Assembly (NCBI RefSeq): GCF_900091525.1
Contig: NZ_FMCU01000021.1
Coordinates: forward strand, 1-64,000
DNA length: 64,000 bases
Origin: Micromonospora matsumotoense
Lineage (GTDB): Bacteria > Actinomycetota > Actinomycetes > Mycobacteriales > Micromonosporaceae
Direction of reading: 5' to 3'
The notes below the pieces were generated by a model. The model had not been told where the DNA came from and made no database searches. It worked only from the letters and a program-made list of their open reading frames with translations. The position numbers and the translations under genes are program-made. This document shows, piece after piece, positions 41,483 through 49,736 of this stretch (its first letter is position 1; the number at the start of each line of letters is the position of its first letter).

Positions 41483-42418
41483 ATGGGGCAGCTCGACGAC
41501 TATCGGCTGATGGCCCGGATCCGCCGGTTCGAGGAGCGGCTGACCGCCCTCAAGGACGCTGGCGAGATCCCGGGCTCGATCCACCTGTGCAACGGCCAGG
41601 AGGCCGTCCCGGTCGGCGCGTGCCGGGCACTGCGCGACGGCGACCACGTCACCGCCACCTACCGGGGTCACGGCTGGGCGATCGCCCGGGGGGTCGACCT
41701 GACCGGCCTGTTCGCCGAGATGATGGGACGCGACTCGGCGCTCTGCGGCGGACGCGCGGCCTCGCCGTACCTGTCCGACCCGGGGCGCTGGTTCGTCGGC
41801 GAGAACTCCATCGTGGGCGCCGGGGTGCCGATCGCCACCGGTGCGGCGCTCACCGCACAGCGCACCGGCAGCGGGGCGGTGTCGGTGGTGACCATCGGCG
41901 ACGGCGCGATGAACCAGGGCAACGTGCACGAGGCGCTCAACCTGGCCGCCGTGCTCGACCTCCCCCTGGTGCTGGTGGTGGAGAACAACGTCTACTCCGA
42001 GATGTCCCGGATCTCCGACATGGTGCGCGTGCGGCAACTCGCCGAGCGGGCCGCCGGCTACGGCCTGCCCGGCCGGGTGGTCGACGGCAACGACCCCGAC
42101 GCCGTCGCCGAGGCGGTCACCGAGGCCGTGGACCGGGCCCGGGAGGGCTCCGGGCCGTCCATCGTGGAGGCGATGACCGAACGGCTCGTCGGCCACTACA
42201 GCGGCGACGCGCAGCACTACCGCCCGACCGGCGAGATCGCCGCCGCCCGGGAACGCGAACCGCTGGCCCGCATCCGCCGGGCCGCCGACGCCGACCTGAC
42301 CGCCCGGCTCGATGCCATCGACGCCGAGGTGTCCGCCGAAATCGAGACCGCCGTCACCGCCGCCCGCGCCGTGCCGTACCCGGACCCGGCGACCGCCGAG
42401 GAGCACGTCTATGTCTGA
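41483..42418 (+). CDS. Thiamine-diphosphate dehydrogenase E1, alpha subunit
   Basis: A 311-residue subunit of the acetoin/pyruvate dehydrogenase E1 type. The cofactor motif is intact: TIGDGAMNQGNVHEALNLAA ... VVENN (GDG to NN spacing as expected). Other family blocks are GSIHLCNGQEAVPVGACRAL, TATYRGHGWAIARG and GENSIVGAGVPIATGAAL. ATG 41483 follows gggggtg; a GTG sits immediately before it. The stop overlaps the beta subunit by 8 bp. No lipoyl E2 or E3 gene is nearby, so it may borrow an E2 or perform non-oxidative chemistry. Confidence 0.88.
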   Translation: MGQLDDYRLMARIRRFEERLTALKDAGEIPGSIHLCNGQEAVPVGACRALRDGDHVTATYRGHGWAIARGVDLTGLFAEMMGRDSALCGGRAASPYLSDPGRWFVGENSIVGAGVPIATGAALTAQRTGSGAVSVVTIGDGAMNQGNVHEALNLAAVLDLPLVLVVENNVYSEMSRISDMVRVRQLAERAAGYGLPGRVVDGNDPDAVAEAVTEAVDRAREGSGPSIVEAMTERLVGHYSGDAQHYRPTGEIAAAREREPLARIRRAADADLTARLDAIDAEVSAEIETAVTAARAVPYPDPATAEEHVYV

Positions 42419-43391
42419 GTCGCTGCGCTACATCCAGGCCGTCAACGCCGCCCTCACCTGGGCCCTGGACAGCCGGACCGACACCATCTACTTCGGCGAG
42501 GACGTCGCACTGCCCGGTGGGCCGTTCGGCGCGACCAAGGGGCTGCACAAGCGGTTCGGCTCCGAGCGGATCTTCGACACCCCGATCTCCGAGACCGGCT
42601 TCCTCGGCATGGCCCTCGGCGCGGCGATGACCGGGCTGCGGCCGATCGCCGAGATCATGTACGCCGACTTCTCGTTCGTCGCGATGGACCAGATCGTCAA
42701 CCAGATCGCCACCGTCCACTACTCCAGCGCCGGGCGGTGGAAGGCCCCGCTGGTGATCCGGATGCAGCAGGGCTACTCCCCCGGGGCGTGCGCCCAGCAC
42801 TCGCACTCGCCGGAGGCGTACTTCGCGCACACCCCCGGGCTGCGGGTCGCGCTGCCGGCCACCCCGGACGACGCGTACCAGATGCTGCGGACCGCCGTGG
42901 TCAGCGACGATCCGGTGGTGGTCGCCGAGGCCCGGATGCTCTATCCGACCCGGGGCCCGGTGCGCACCGACGCGCCGGTCGAGCCCGTCGGCGGGGCCCG
43001 GGTGGTCCGACCCGGCGCCGACGTCACCGTGGTGGCCTGGTCCCGGATGGTGTCGGCGGCCCTCGACGCCGCCGGCACCCTGGCCGAGGAGGGCGTCGAC
43101 GTCGAGGTAGTCGATCTGCGCTGGCTCAACCCGCTCGACTTCGACACCGTCGCCGCGTCGATCGCCCGCACCGGCCGGCTGGTCGTCGCGCACGAGGCGA
43201 ACCTGACCGGCGGGTTCGGCGCGGAGATCGCCGCCCGGGCCGCCGCCGAGTGCTTCGCCGACCTGCGCGCCCCGATCGCCCGGGTGGCCACCCCGGACGT
43301 GCCGATGCCCGCCGCACCTGCCCTCCAGGCGGTGGTGGTGCCCGAAGCGGCCACCGTCGCCGAGGCCGTCCGCCGGACGGTCCGGGCGTGA
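42411..43391 (+). CDS. Thiamine-diphosphate dehydrogenase E1, beta subunit
   Basis: A 326-residue transketolase-fold partner. It shows YIQAVNAALTWALDSRTDTI, the family block FDTPISETGFLGMALGAAMT and GLRPIAEIMYADFSFVAMDQ, then VVDLRWLNPLDFDTVAAS in the C-terminal domain. The ATG lies 8 bp inside the alpha gene, and its own stop overlaps the SDR start (GTGA), so the three proteins are made together. The expected role is decarboxylating or acyl-transferring attack on a 2-keto acid, which the divergent dehydratase would supply. Confidence 0.88.
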   Translation: MSESLRYIQAVNAALTWALDSRTDTIYFGEDVALPGGPFGATKGLHKRFGSERIFDTPISETGFLGMALGAAMTGLRPIAEIMYADFSFVAMDQIVNQIATVHYSSAGRWKAPLVIRMQQGYSPGACAQHSHSPEAYFAHTPGLRVALPATPDDAYQMLRTAVVSDDPVVVAEARMLYPTRGPVRTDAPVEPVGGARVVRPGADVTVVAWSRMVSAALDAAGTLAEEGVDVEVVDLRWLNPLDFDTVAASIARTGRLVVAHEANLTGGFGAEIAARAAAECFADLRAPIARVATPDVPMPAAPALQAVVVPEAATVAEAVRRTVRA

Positions 43392-44293
43392 ACGACACGG
43401 TCCCGCCCACCGGTGCCGGCGACGCAGTCCCGCCCGCCGCTGCCGGCGACGCAGTCCCGCCCACCGGTGCCGGCGGAGGCGACGCAAGCACGCCGGCCGG
43501 TGCGGGCCAGCACGGCGGGACCCCGCCGGCCGGCACCGGCGGCGGCGCGCCCGCCGGTCTGCTCGCCGGCCGGCGGGTGGTCGTCGTCGGAGGCGCGTCC
43601 GGCATCGGCCGGGCCGCCGTCGCCGCCGCCGCGGCCGCCGGCGCGGCGGTCGCCGTGCTCGACGCCGACACCGCCGGCGCGGACTCCGCCGCCGCCCAGG
43701 CCCGCGCCGCCGGGGCGTGGGCCTGGGCCCGGGGCGTGGACGTCACCGTCGAGGCCGAGGTCGCCGGGGCGCTCGACGCCGCCGCCGCCGACCTGGGCGG
43801 GATCGACGCGGTGCTGCACGTCGCGGGGGTGATGCGCGGTCAGGGCCTGGACGTGCGGGACGTGCCGGTCGCGCTCTGGGCTCAGGTGATCGCCGTCAAC
43901 CTCACCGGGCCCTTCCTGGTCGCCAAGCACGCCGCCCGGCACCTGCGCCCCGACGGTGGGGTGCTCGTGCTGGTCGGGTCGAAGGCGGGCGTGCAGACCG
44001 GCTCCGGCTCGGTACCCTACGGCGCGAGCAAGGGAGGGTTGCACGGTCTGGCGCTCACCCTGGCCCGCCAGCTCGGTCCACAGGGGATCCGGGTGCACGC
44101 GCTCTGCCCCGGCGACATCGACACACCGCTGATGCGACGGTCGCTGGACGAGGCGCGGGCCAACGGCACGGGCGGTGACCGGATCGCCGCCGTCGAGGCC
44201 ACGCTGGGTCGCCCCGAGGACGTCGCCTCGGTGCTGGTCCTGCTGGCGTCGCCGGCCAGCGCCGGCCTCGCCGGCACGGTCTGGACCGGCTGA
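43388..44293 (+). CDS. Short-chain dehydrogenase with repeat-built N-terminal tail
   Basis: A 301-residue SDR. The first 55 residues are Ala/Pro/Gly-rich and built from copies of AVPPTGAGD-like units. The Rossmann core follows: VVVVGGASGIGRAAVAAA, VLHVAGVMRGQG (NAG-like), Ser in LVLVGSKAGVQ and the pair in PYGASKGGLHG. The end APASAGLAGTVWTG-like sequence (SPASAGLAGTVWTG) fits classical SDRs. The tail resembles flexible linkers of multienzyme complexes and could tether the SDR, but that is speculation. It overlaps the E1 beta stop by 4 bp. Confidence 0.85.
   Translation: MNDTVPPTGAGDAVPPAAAGDAVPPTGAGGGDASTPAGAGQHGGTPPAGTGGGAPAGLLAGRRVVVVGGASGIGRAAVAAAAAAGAAVAVLDADTAGADSAAAQARAAGAWAWARGVDVTVEAEVAGALDAAAADLGGIDAVLHVAGVMRGQGLDVRDVPVALWAQVIAVNLTGPFLVAKHAARHLRPDGGVLVLVGSKAGVQTGSGSVPYGASKGGLHGLALTLARQLGPQGIRVHALCPGDIDTPLMRRSLDEARANGTGGDRIAAVEATLGRPEDVASVLVLLASPASAGLAGTVWTG
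43399..43485. repeat. 27-bp tandem repeat encoding the SDR tail
   Basis: Three copies: 43399-43425, 43426-43452 and 43453-43485, the last with a 6-bp insertion. Units share tcccgcccaccggtgccggc with few changes. Each codes nine residues (AVPPTGAGD type), so copy-number change would keep frame. Confidence 0.7.
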
Positions 44294-44336
44294 GCACCCC
44301 ACCCACCAGGGCAGCGGCACACCACGTGGAGGCATT

Positions 44337-45659
44337 GTGATCGGCATCATCGGCCCGGAGGACTCGGTCCGGCTCGTCCGGGAGGTGGCGGCCGGGGAGG
44401 GCCGCGCGGAGGCGGTCACCACCCGCGCGTACACCCGCCCGGAGCAGGCTCCCGACCTGGCCCGCGAGCTGGACGAGATGTGCCAGGTGCTGCTGTTCAC
44501 CGGGCGCATCCCCTACGCCTTCGCCAACGCCACCGGGGAGTTGCGGGCGGAGATCGACTTCGTCCCGCACGCCGGCATCGACCTCTACCGGACGCTGTCG
44601 CGGATGCTGCTGGCCACCGGCGGACGGCTGCCCCGGGTCAGCGTCGACACCATCGAGGCGGAGATCGTCCGGGAGACCTACCACGACATCGAGGTCGACC
44701 CGCCCACCGAGATCCTGCCCATCGCCGACTCGTCCGGGCTGCTCTTCGCCGGCCTCGACGAGATCACCGCCTACCACCGGGAGCGGTACGCCTCCGGCGC
44801 GGTCGAGGCGTGCCTGACCTGTCTCGGCGCGGTGCACCGGGACCTCGCCGACAGCGGGGTGCCGGTGTGGCGTGTCGAGCACACCCGCGCCTCCGTCCGC
44901 GACGCGCTGCGTCGGGCCTGGCTCGCCGCCGAGGTACGCCAGTCCCGGGCGACCCAGATCGCGGTCATGATGGTCGACCTGGGTACGCCGACGAACCGGG
45001 CGCAGGACCCTTACCAGGCCGAACGGCAGCGGCTCCGGGTCCGCGAGGCGCTGCTGGAACACGCCGAGCGGATGCGCGGCCGGCTGGCCACCGTCGACGA
45101 CCGGACCATGCTGATCACCACCACCCGGGGCACCGTGGAGAGTGCGCTGGCCCGGCACCGCGACGGGCACGCCTCCCTGCTCACCCTGCGCGGCGTCGAT
45201 GTCGCGCACGCCGTCGGCTTCGGTGCCGGCACCACCATCGCCGCCGCCGAGGACAACGCCCGCAAGGCCCTGGCGCTGGGCCGGCACAGCGGCGACACCC
45301 ACGTGGTGTTCCCCGACGGGGAGGTCCACTCCAGCCGGCAGACCGCCGTGCGTCCCCGGCTGCGCGAGACCGACCCGGGGATGCTGCGCGTCTCCGAGCA
45401 GCTACGGATCGGGCCGCTGTCCACCCGGCGGCTGCTGGAGGCGCTGCACCAGATGGACCCGGACCAGATCACCGCCCGGGGTCTCGCCGACGCGTACGGG
45501 GTGGAGGCCCGCTCGGCCCGCCGGTTGCTCAACGCGTTGCGCGCGGCCGGCTTCGCGGAGGAGGTCGGGGTGCACGTCAGCACCGGCGCGGGCCGCCCGC
45601 AGACCGTCTACCGGGTCGCCATGCAGCGACTGCTCGGTGCGATCGGGGTCGACGCGTGA
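44337..45659 (+). CDS. Regulator with cyclase-like core and C-terminal winged helix
   Basis: A 440-residue protein of an uncharacterised type. The N-terminal part (VIGIIGPEDSVRLVREVAAG, then LLFTGRIPYAFANA) resembles a periplasmic-binding-like sensor domain of the PrpR-N kind. The middle (about 200-345; QIAVMMVDLGTPTNR, RGTVESALARH, VGFGAGTTIAAAEDNARKAL) has the outline of a degenerate GGDEF or GTP-cyclohydrolase-III-like nucleotidyl-cyclase fold. The last 75 residues (DPDQITARGLADAYGVEARS, ARRLLNALRAAGFAEEVG) form a winged helix. Similar proteins occur in Firmicutes sugar loci, from memory. GTG start after ggagg. It lies in the E1 operon and probably controls the island. Confidence 0.6.
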   Translation: MIGIIGPEDSVRLVREVAAGEGRAEAVTTRAYTRPEQAPDLARELDEMCQVLLFTGRIPYAFANATGELRAEIDFVPHAGIDLYRTLSRMLLATGGRLPRVSVDTIEAEIVRETYHDIEVDPPTEILPIADSSGLLFAGLDEITAYHRERYASGAVEACLTCLGAVHRDLADSGVPVWRVEHTRASVRDALRRAWLAAEVRQSRATQIAVMMVDLGTPTNRAQDPYQAERQRLRVREALLEHAERMRGRLATVDDRTMLITTTRGTVESALARHRDGHASLLTLRGVDVAHAVGFGAGTTIAAAEDNARKALALGRHSGDTHVVFPDGEVHSSRQTAVRPRLRETDPGMLRVSEQLRIGPLSTRRLLEALHQMDPDQITARGLADAYGVEARSARRLLNALRAAGFAEEVGVHVSTGAGRPQTVYRVAMQRLLGAIGVDA

Positions 45660-46012
45660 CGCCCGCCGGAGCGGCCCGGCCCCACGGGCCCGACGGCGAC
45701 CCGGGCGGGGAGCTGCGCTTCACCCCGACCTACCTGGTCACCGCCACCCTCGCCGCCGACGCCGCCGACCGGCGGAAACCGCACCGGGCCGCACACCTGG
45801 CGCACATGCGCGCCCTGCTCGTCGATGGCGTCGCCCTCGTCGTCGGGGCGCGCGCCGACCTGCGCGCCTCGGTGCTGGTGCTGCGGGCCGCCGACGCGCC
45901 CGCCGCCCGCGCCCACCTCGAACAGGATCCCTACTGGCGGCACGGGGTGTGGACCGCGATCGACGTGGTCGACTTCCTCGCCGCCACCGCACCGACCCCC
46001 GGGAGGTCATGA
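45656..46012 (+). CDS. YciI-like protein
   Basis: A 118-residue protein of dimeric alpha-beta barrel type. After a Pro/Gly-rich start it reads LRFTPTYLVTATLAADAADR, RAAHLAHMRALLVDGVALVV and EQDPYWRHGVWTAIDVVDF, matching YciI-related proteins (RxxHLxHL, DPYxxxGV). Such proteins include small isomerase- or lactonase-like enzymes such as muconolactone-type folds, so a minor catalytic step is plausible. It overlaps both neighbours by 1-4 bp. Confidence 0.7.
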   Translation: MTPAGAARPHGPDGDPGGELRFTPTYLVTATLAADAADRRKPHRAAHLAHMRALLVDGVALVVGARADLRASVLVLRAADAPAARAHLEQDPYWRHGVWTAIDVVDFLAATAPTPGRS

Positions 46013-47592
46013 TGTCGTCACTCCGCCAGATTTCCGGTGTACGGGTGCTCGGGGACACGCACGCCCCGTTCGCCGCCGGCCTGCTCCGCGAGGCGTGGGG
46101 CGAGGGTGGCCCCGACGCGGTGCCGGTGCGGTTCACCGTCGACCCGGCGCTGCCCGAGGGCGGCCACCGCGTCGAGGTGCCGGAGCAGGGCGAGATCCGG
46201 CTCACCGGCGACCCGTTCGCCGGCCTGGTCTACGCCGCCCGTGCCCTGGTCGCCGCCGCCACCCCCGACGGGCTGCCGGTGGGCACCACGGTGAGCGCCC
46301 CCGGGCTGCCGCTGCGCACCCTGTGGACCTGGGACCACTCCACCAACTGGGACACCCGGCAGCTCGGACAGCAGGAGATCGGGGCGCTCAACCCGTACGC
46401 GAAGTCCGCCGACGCGTTCGGCGCCGACTACCGCCGGCTGGTCGACTTCTGCAGCCGGGAACGGATCGGCGGCATCGTCGTCTACGGGCTGCTGCGCGAC
46501 GCCCACGGCGGCATCGAGGCGGCCCGCGACCTGTGCGACTACGCCAACGCGCGCGGGGTGCGGATCATCGCCGGGGTGGGGATCAACGCCTACGGCGGCA
46601 TCTACTTCGACGGGCGGCACCGGTACAACCTGGCCACCTGGCTGCGGCAACGCCCCGACCTCGCCGCCGAACTGCCGAGGAAGGTCGGCTTCGACATCGA
46701 CGAGTTCGGTGACCTGCACTTCCCGGCCAGCGAGTACATGATGGCCGCCTGCCCGTCCCAGCCGGACAACCTGGCCTGGCACCGCGACGCCATCGACTGG
46801 CTGCTCGACACCCTGCCGGTCGGCGGGATCAACTTCGAGACCGGCGACTACGGCAGTTGCGCCTGCGCCCGGTGCGCCAACCGGACCGGCGGCGAGCGCA
46901 CCTCCTGGTCGTACGAGGCGATGCGGTCGGTCTATCCGACGCTGCTGGAGACCGCCCGGCGGCCCGGCCCGGCCGGGGTGCCGCTGCGCCACCTCGTCGA
47001 GGTGTACTGGGACAACATCTTCGACCTCGACGCCCAGCAGCCCCTGGCCGACCTGCCCGACGACGTGGCCTACCAGTACTGCGTGAACCGCGGCTTCTGG
47101 TACGACCAGCGGGACCGGTTGACCGCGGCGCACGTCGAGCGGCTCCCGCACACCACGAACGTGCTGCGCACCCACGCCGGATCGCAGTGGAACCGGCAGC
47201 GCCACTCCTGGGTCCCCGAGCTGTACGCCGACCTGGCCACCCGGTCCGGGGCGGCCGGGATGCGGGGCCTGACCATCTTCGCCGAGCCGTCCGATTACCA
47301 CCCGACCAACGAGATCAGCTACCTGGCGTACGCCCGGTTCTCCTGGGACCCGGAGCTGGCCTGGGCCGACTTCTGGCGCGACGAGGTCGCCCCCCGGTTC
47401 GGCGGCGCGGCCGAGGCGGAGGCGTTCCGCGACGGCGCAGCCCTGCTCGACGACCCGGCGGCGACCGGTGCGACGCTCGCCGCCGTGTCCGCCGACTCTC
47501 TCGCCATGGTCGCGGCCACCGGCGGCGAGGTGCAGCGCCGGTGGTTGTGGCTCGCCGAGCGGGCCTCGCGCTTCGGCTACGCGGCCGGCTGA
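46012..47592 (+). CDS. Glycoside-hydrolase-like TIM-barrel protein
   Basis: A 526-residue cytoplasmic protein without signal peptide. An N-terminal alpha/beta domain (GEIRLTGDPFAGLVYAARAL) resembles the non-catalytic domain before GH20/GH67/GH84 barrels. The barrel starts at LPLRTLWTWDHSTNWD and includes GIVVYGLLRDAHGG, ANARGVRIIAGVGINAYGG and INFETGDYGSCACARCANR. The C-x-C-x-x-C cluster after a conserved acidic turn is also seen in DUF4838-type and other GH-like families. ATG 46012 has gggagg 5 bp upstream. Location at the end of a sugar-acid operon suggests intracellular cleavage of an imported glycoside. No named GH family can be assigned with confidence. Confidence 0.6.
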   Translation: MSSLRQISGVRVLGDTHAPFAAGLLREAWGEGGPDAVPVRFTVDPALPEGGHRVEVPEQGEIRLTGDPFAGLVYAARALVAAATPDGLPVGTTVSAPGLPLRTLWTWDHSTNWDTRQLGQQEIGALNPYAKSADAFGADYRRLVDFCSRERIGGIVVYGLLRDAHGGIEAARDLCDYANARGVRIIAGVGINAYGGIYFDGRHRYNLATWLRQRPDLAAELPRKVGFDIDEFGDLHFPASEYMMAACPSQPDNLAWHRDAIDWLLDTLPVGGINFETGDYGSCACARCANRTGGERTSWSYEAMRSVYPTLLETARRPGPAGVPLRHLVEVYWDNIFDLDAQQPLADLPDDVAYQYCVNRGFWYDQRDRLTAAHVERLPHTTNVLRTHAGSQWNRQRHSWVPELYADLATRSGAAGMRGLTIFAEPSDYHPTNEISYLAYARFSWDPELAWADFWRDEVAPRFGGAAEAEAFRDGAALLDDPAATGATLAAVSADSLAMVAATGGEVQRRWLWLAERASRFGYAAG

Positions 47593-47594
47593 CG

Positions 47595-47627
47595 CCGGTC
47601 CGGCCCACCGCCGGTGGGCCGGACCGG
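47595..47627. terminator. Bidirectional terminator after the catabolic operon
   Basis: ccggtccggcccacc (47595-47609) and ggtgggccggaccgg (47613-47627) form a perfect 15-bp stem with a 3-base loop, 3 bp after the operon stop and 8 bp before the convergent cold-shock gene's stop. Confidence 0.8.
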
Positions 47628-47634
47628 GCGGCTG

Positions 47635-48072
47635 TCAGTCCTCGATCCACCCGTGCGAACGGGCGAACTGCGTGAGGTGCTGCCGGATCTGGCTGATCTG
47701 GGCGCCGGTGAGCGTCGGCACCTGCTCGACGAGAAGGTCCGTGATGTTGGACCGGAAGGTGAAGGAGGTCAGGACGTCGCACTCCTCGTCGTCGCCCCGG
47801 TCGGTCACCGGCAGCCGGGTCACGGTCGTCGCACCGGACACCGCCGGCCGGGACGCGACCGGCGCACCGGGGTTGAGCAGGCGCGCGTAGAGCGCCTTGA
47901 CCCCGCGGTTGCCCTCCACCGACTCGAACTCCACCCGCATGCCGGGTGCCACCGACGGCCGCTGGTCGCCGAAGTCGTTCGCGTGCACGAAGACGTCCTC
48001 ACCACCGCCCTCCGGGCTGATGAAGCCGTACCCCTTCACGTCGTCGAAGCTGAGAATCGTACCGACCGCCAC
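47635..48072 (-). CDS. Cold-shock domain protein with C-terminal extension
   Basis: A 145-residue protein. Residues 1-68 form a cold-shock domain with both RNA-binding motifs: VKGYGFISPEGG and EDVFVHANDF. About 75 further residues (TRLPVTDRGDDEECDVLTSF, ALTGAQISQIRQHLTQFARS) form a helical tail seen in actinomycete paralogues. GTG 48072 is chosen because the cold-shock fold begins there (VGTILSFDD); an upstream hydrophobic extension in frame is probably not translated. It likely binds single-stranded RNA as a chaperone. Confidence 0.85.
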   Translation of the reverse strand: MAVGTILSFDDVKGYGFISPEGGGEDVFVHANDFGDQRPSVAPGMRVEFESVEGNRGVKALYARLLNPGAPVASRPAVSGATTVTRLPVTDRGDDEECDVLTSFTFRSNITDLLVEQVPTLTGAQISQIRQHLTQFARSHGWIED

Positions 48073-48272
48073 CGCGACCACCACCCCACAGAACAGGAAC
48101 CACCAGAACAGGAGAACGACCGGAACGGACACCGCCGCAAGGGGCACCGCCATCGGCGCGACACCCATGGTAAGCGACGGGCGGACCGGAGCCCCACGGG
48201 GCGCGCAGCCGCCCGATGACGCCACCGGTCAGTCGATGACCTCGCAGATGCCGTCCGCCGGCAACACCGCGG

Positions 48273-48638
48273 TCAGCTGTCGCCCGGCGCGGGCACGGGC
48301 ACGGGCACGGCCCGATCCGGCAGGTATTCCCGACCCCACGCCCCGAGGGGCTTGAGCGCGTGATTGAGTGCCTGGCCCCGGTCGGTCAGCGAGTATTCCA
48401 CCCGCATCGGCAGATCCTCGGAGGCCTCCCGGCGGACGATGCCGTCGGCCTCAAGTTCGCGCAGGTGTTGGAACAACACCTTCTCGCTCACTCCGATGAG
48501 CCTTCTCAGCTCACCGAACCGTCTGTGGCTGTCGCTGAGGGCCCACAGGATGACGACCTTCCACTTACCGCTGATCACCTCGATCGCGGCGTCCAGACCG
48601 CAATGTGTCGGCCGCACCCTGACACTCAGTTCATTCAC
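48273..48638 (-). CDS. HxlR-family transcriptional regulator
   Basis: A 121-residue winged-helix protein: PTHCGLDAAIEVISGKWKVV, ILWALSDSHRRFGELRRLIG, VSEKVLFQHLRELEADGIVR and YSLTDRGQALNHALKPLGAW. The N-terminal cysteine (THCGL) is in the sensing position. An aggagtga site precedes ATG. It lies beside a decayed aminotransferase and may be the surviving regulator of that lost cluster. Confidence 0.87.
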   Translation of the reverse strand: MNELSVRVRPTHCGLDAAIEVISGKWKVVILWALSDSHRRFGELRRLIGVSEKVLFQHLRELEADGIVRREASEDLPMRVEYSLTDRGQALNHALKPLGAWGREYLPDRAVPVPVPAPGDS

Positions 48639-48763
48639 TCCTGACCGGCCGGCGGCACTCTTCCCGTGAGTTCCGGTATACCGCAGAGCTTAGCGCGCGA
48701 GGGTCACGCGGTCGCACTGTGTTGCGGAGGAATTGACAACACGTGACAGCTCCTCCGTACGGT

Positions 48764-49736
48764 TCACCCTGCCGCACCGCCCAGCAGCGCCTGCTCGTCC
48801 TGGCCACGCAGGACGACGCAGCGCACCTTCCGCGCGAGCCGGAGCCGTTCGATGTCGGCGTCGGCGAGGTCGAGGGACGGCTCGAAGCGCAGCGTGTCCG
48901 CCGCGCTCGCGGTGGGGAACGTGCGGACCCGGTGCACGTGCAGCAGGTAGCCCGAGATGACGTGGCCCCGCATGCCGTTGGCGGAGACACCGGCGATCCC
49001 CGGTGCGGCGGCGTGGGACTGGTCGGTGAACTCCAACCCCAGCATCAGCCCTCGGCCCCGGACCTCGCCGACCGCCCCGGAGAAGCGACGACGCAGGTCG
49101 TGGAAGATCTCGGCCAGTTTCTCGCCCTTCTGCTTGCCGTGGAAGGAGCCCTCCCACGCGATGAACACCGGCGGTCGCGCGGCGGCCTCGGCGTTGTCGC
49201 GACGCAGTCCGGACAGGACGGTGAGCAGGTCACCGTCGGCCCCGGGGGCGCCGCTACCGTTCCCGCCGCCTGGGCGGACACCTCCGCGATGCCGGCCTCC
49301 ACCTCCTCCAGCAGGGAGCACACCCGCAACACCCGGTCGAACTACGCGTGCGTGAGCGCCACCTCGATCGACTCGGTACCGCTGTGGGAGAAGATGGCGA
49401 AGTACCGCTCGTCGGTGCCGAACTCACGGCTGACGATGTCGTTGAGACGGGCTGCGATCCCGTCGACCGCCGGCTGCCGGCTGCCTGGACGAGCACCGGA
49501 CGGCGCTCGTCCAGGAAGGCCACGGCGGTGTCGAGGAGCGCCGGATGGTTGTGGCCGAGCACCAGGGCACCGTAGCCGCCGGCATAGTCCACCACCGTCT
49601 CCGGCGTGCTGTCGGGGCCGACGTAGTGCAGGGTGTCGCCCTCGGCCCGGGCGTATTCGACATTGATGCCGAGCATGTTAAGAAATTCCTGCATCGCGGG
49701 CTCGGCGAGGGTCTGCTCTGGTGTCACGGAATGCAT
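48764..49736 (-). pseudogene. Class III aminotransferase, frameshifted with central deletion
   Basis: Three frames together follow one class III (omega-type) aminotransferase. Segment one, from about 49736: MQEFLNMLGINVEYARAEGD, VVDYAGGYGALVLGHNHPAL. Segment two, near 49480-49340: RLNDIVSREFGTDERYFAIF, SHSGTESIEVALTHA, then a TAG. Segment three: FIAWEGSFHGKQKG running straight into LAEIFHDLRRRFSGAVGEVR, GRGLMLGLEF. The large central part with the PLP-binding lysine is deleted. The gene cannot make an active enzyme. It probably once aminated an aldehyde in a biosynthetic pathway. Confidence 0.75.

Noticed and set aside
43388..43560. Lipoyl domain or E2 peripheral-subunit-binding segment in the SDR tail
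   Set aside because: There is no lysine-bearing DKA motif or folded-domain pattern, only Ala/Pro/Gly repeats.
47635..48225. Membrane-anchored form of the cold-shock protein starting at 48225
   Set aside because: The extra hydrophobic stretch is in frame, but homologues start at the cold-shock fold and GTG 48072 fits that start.
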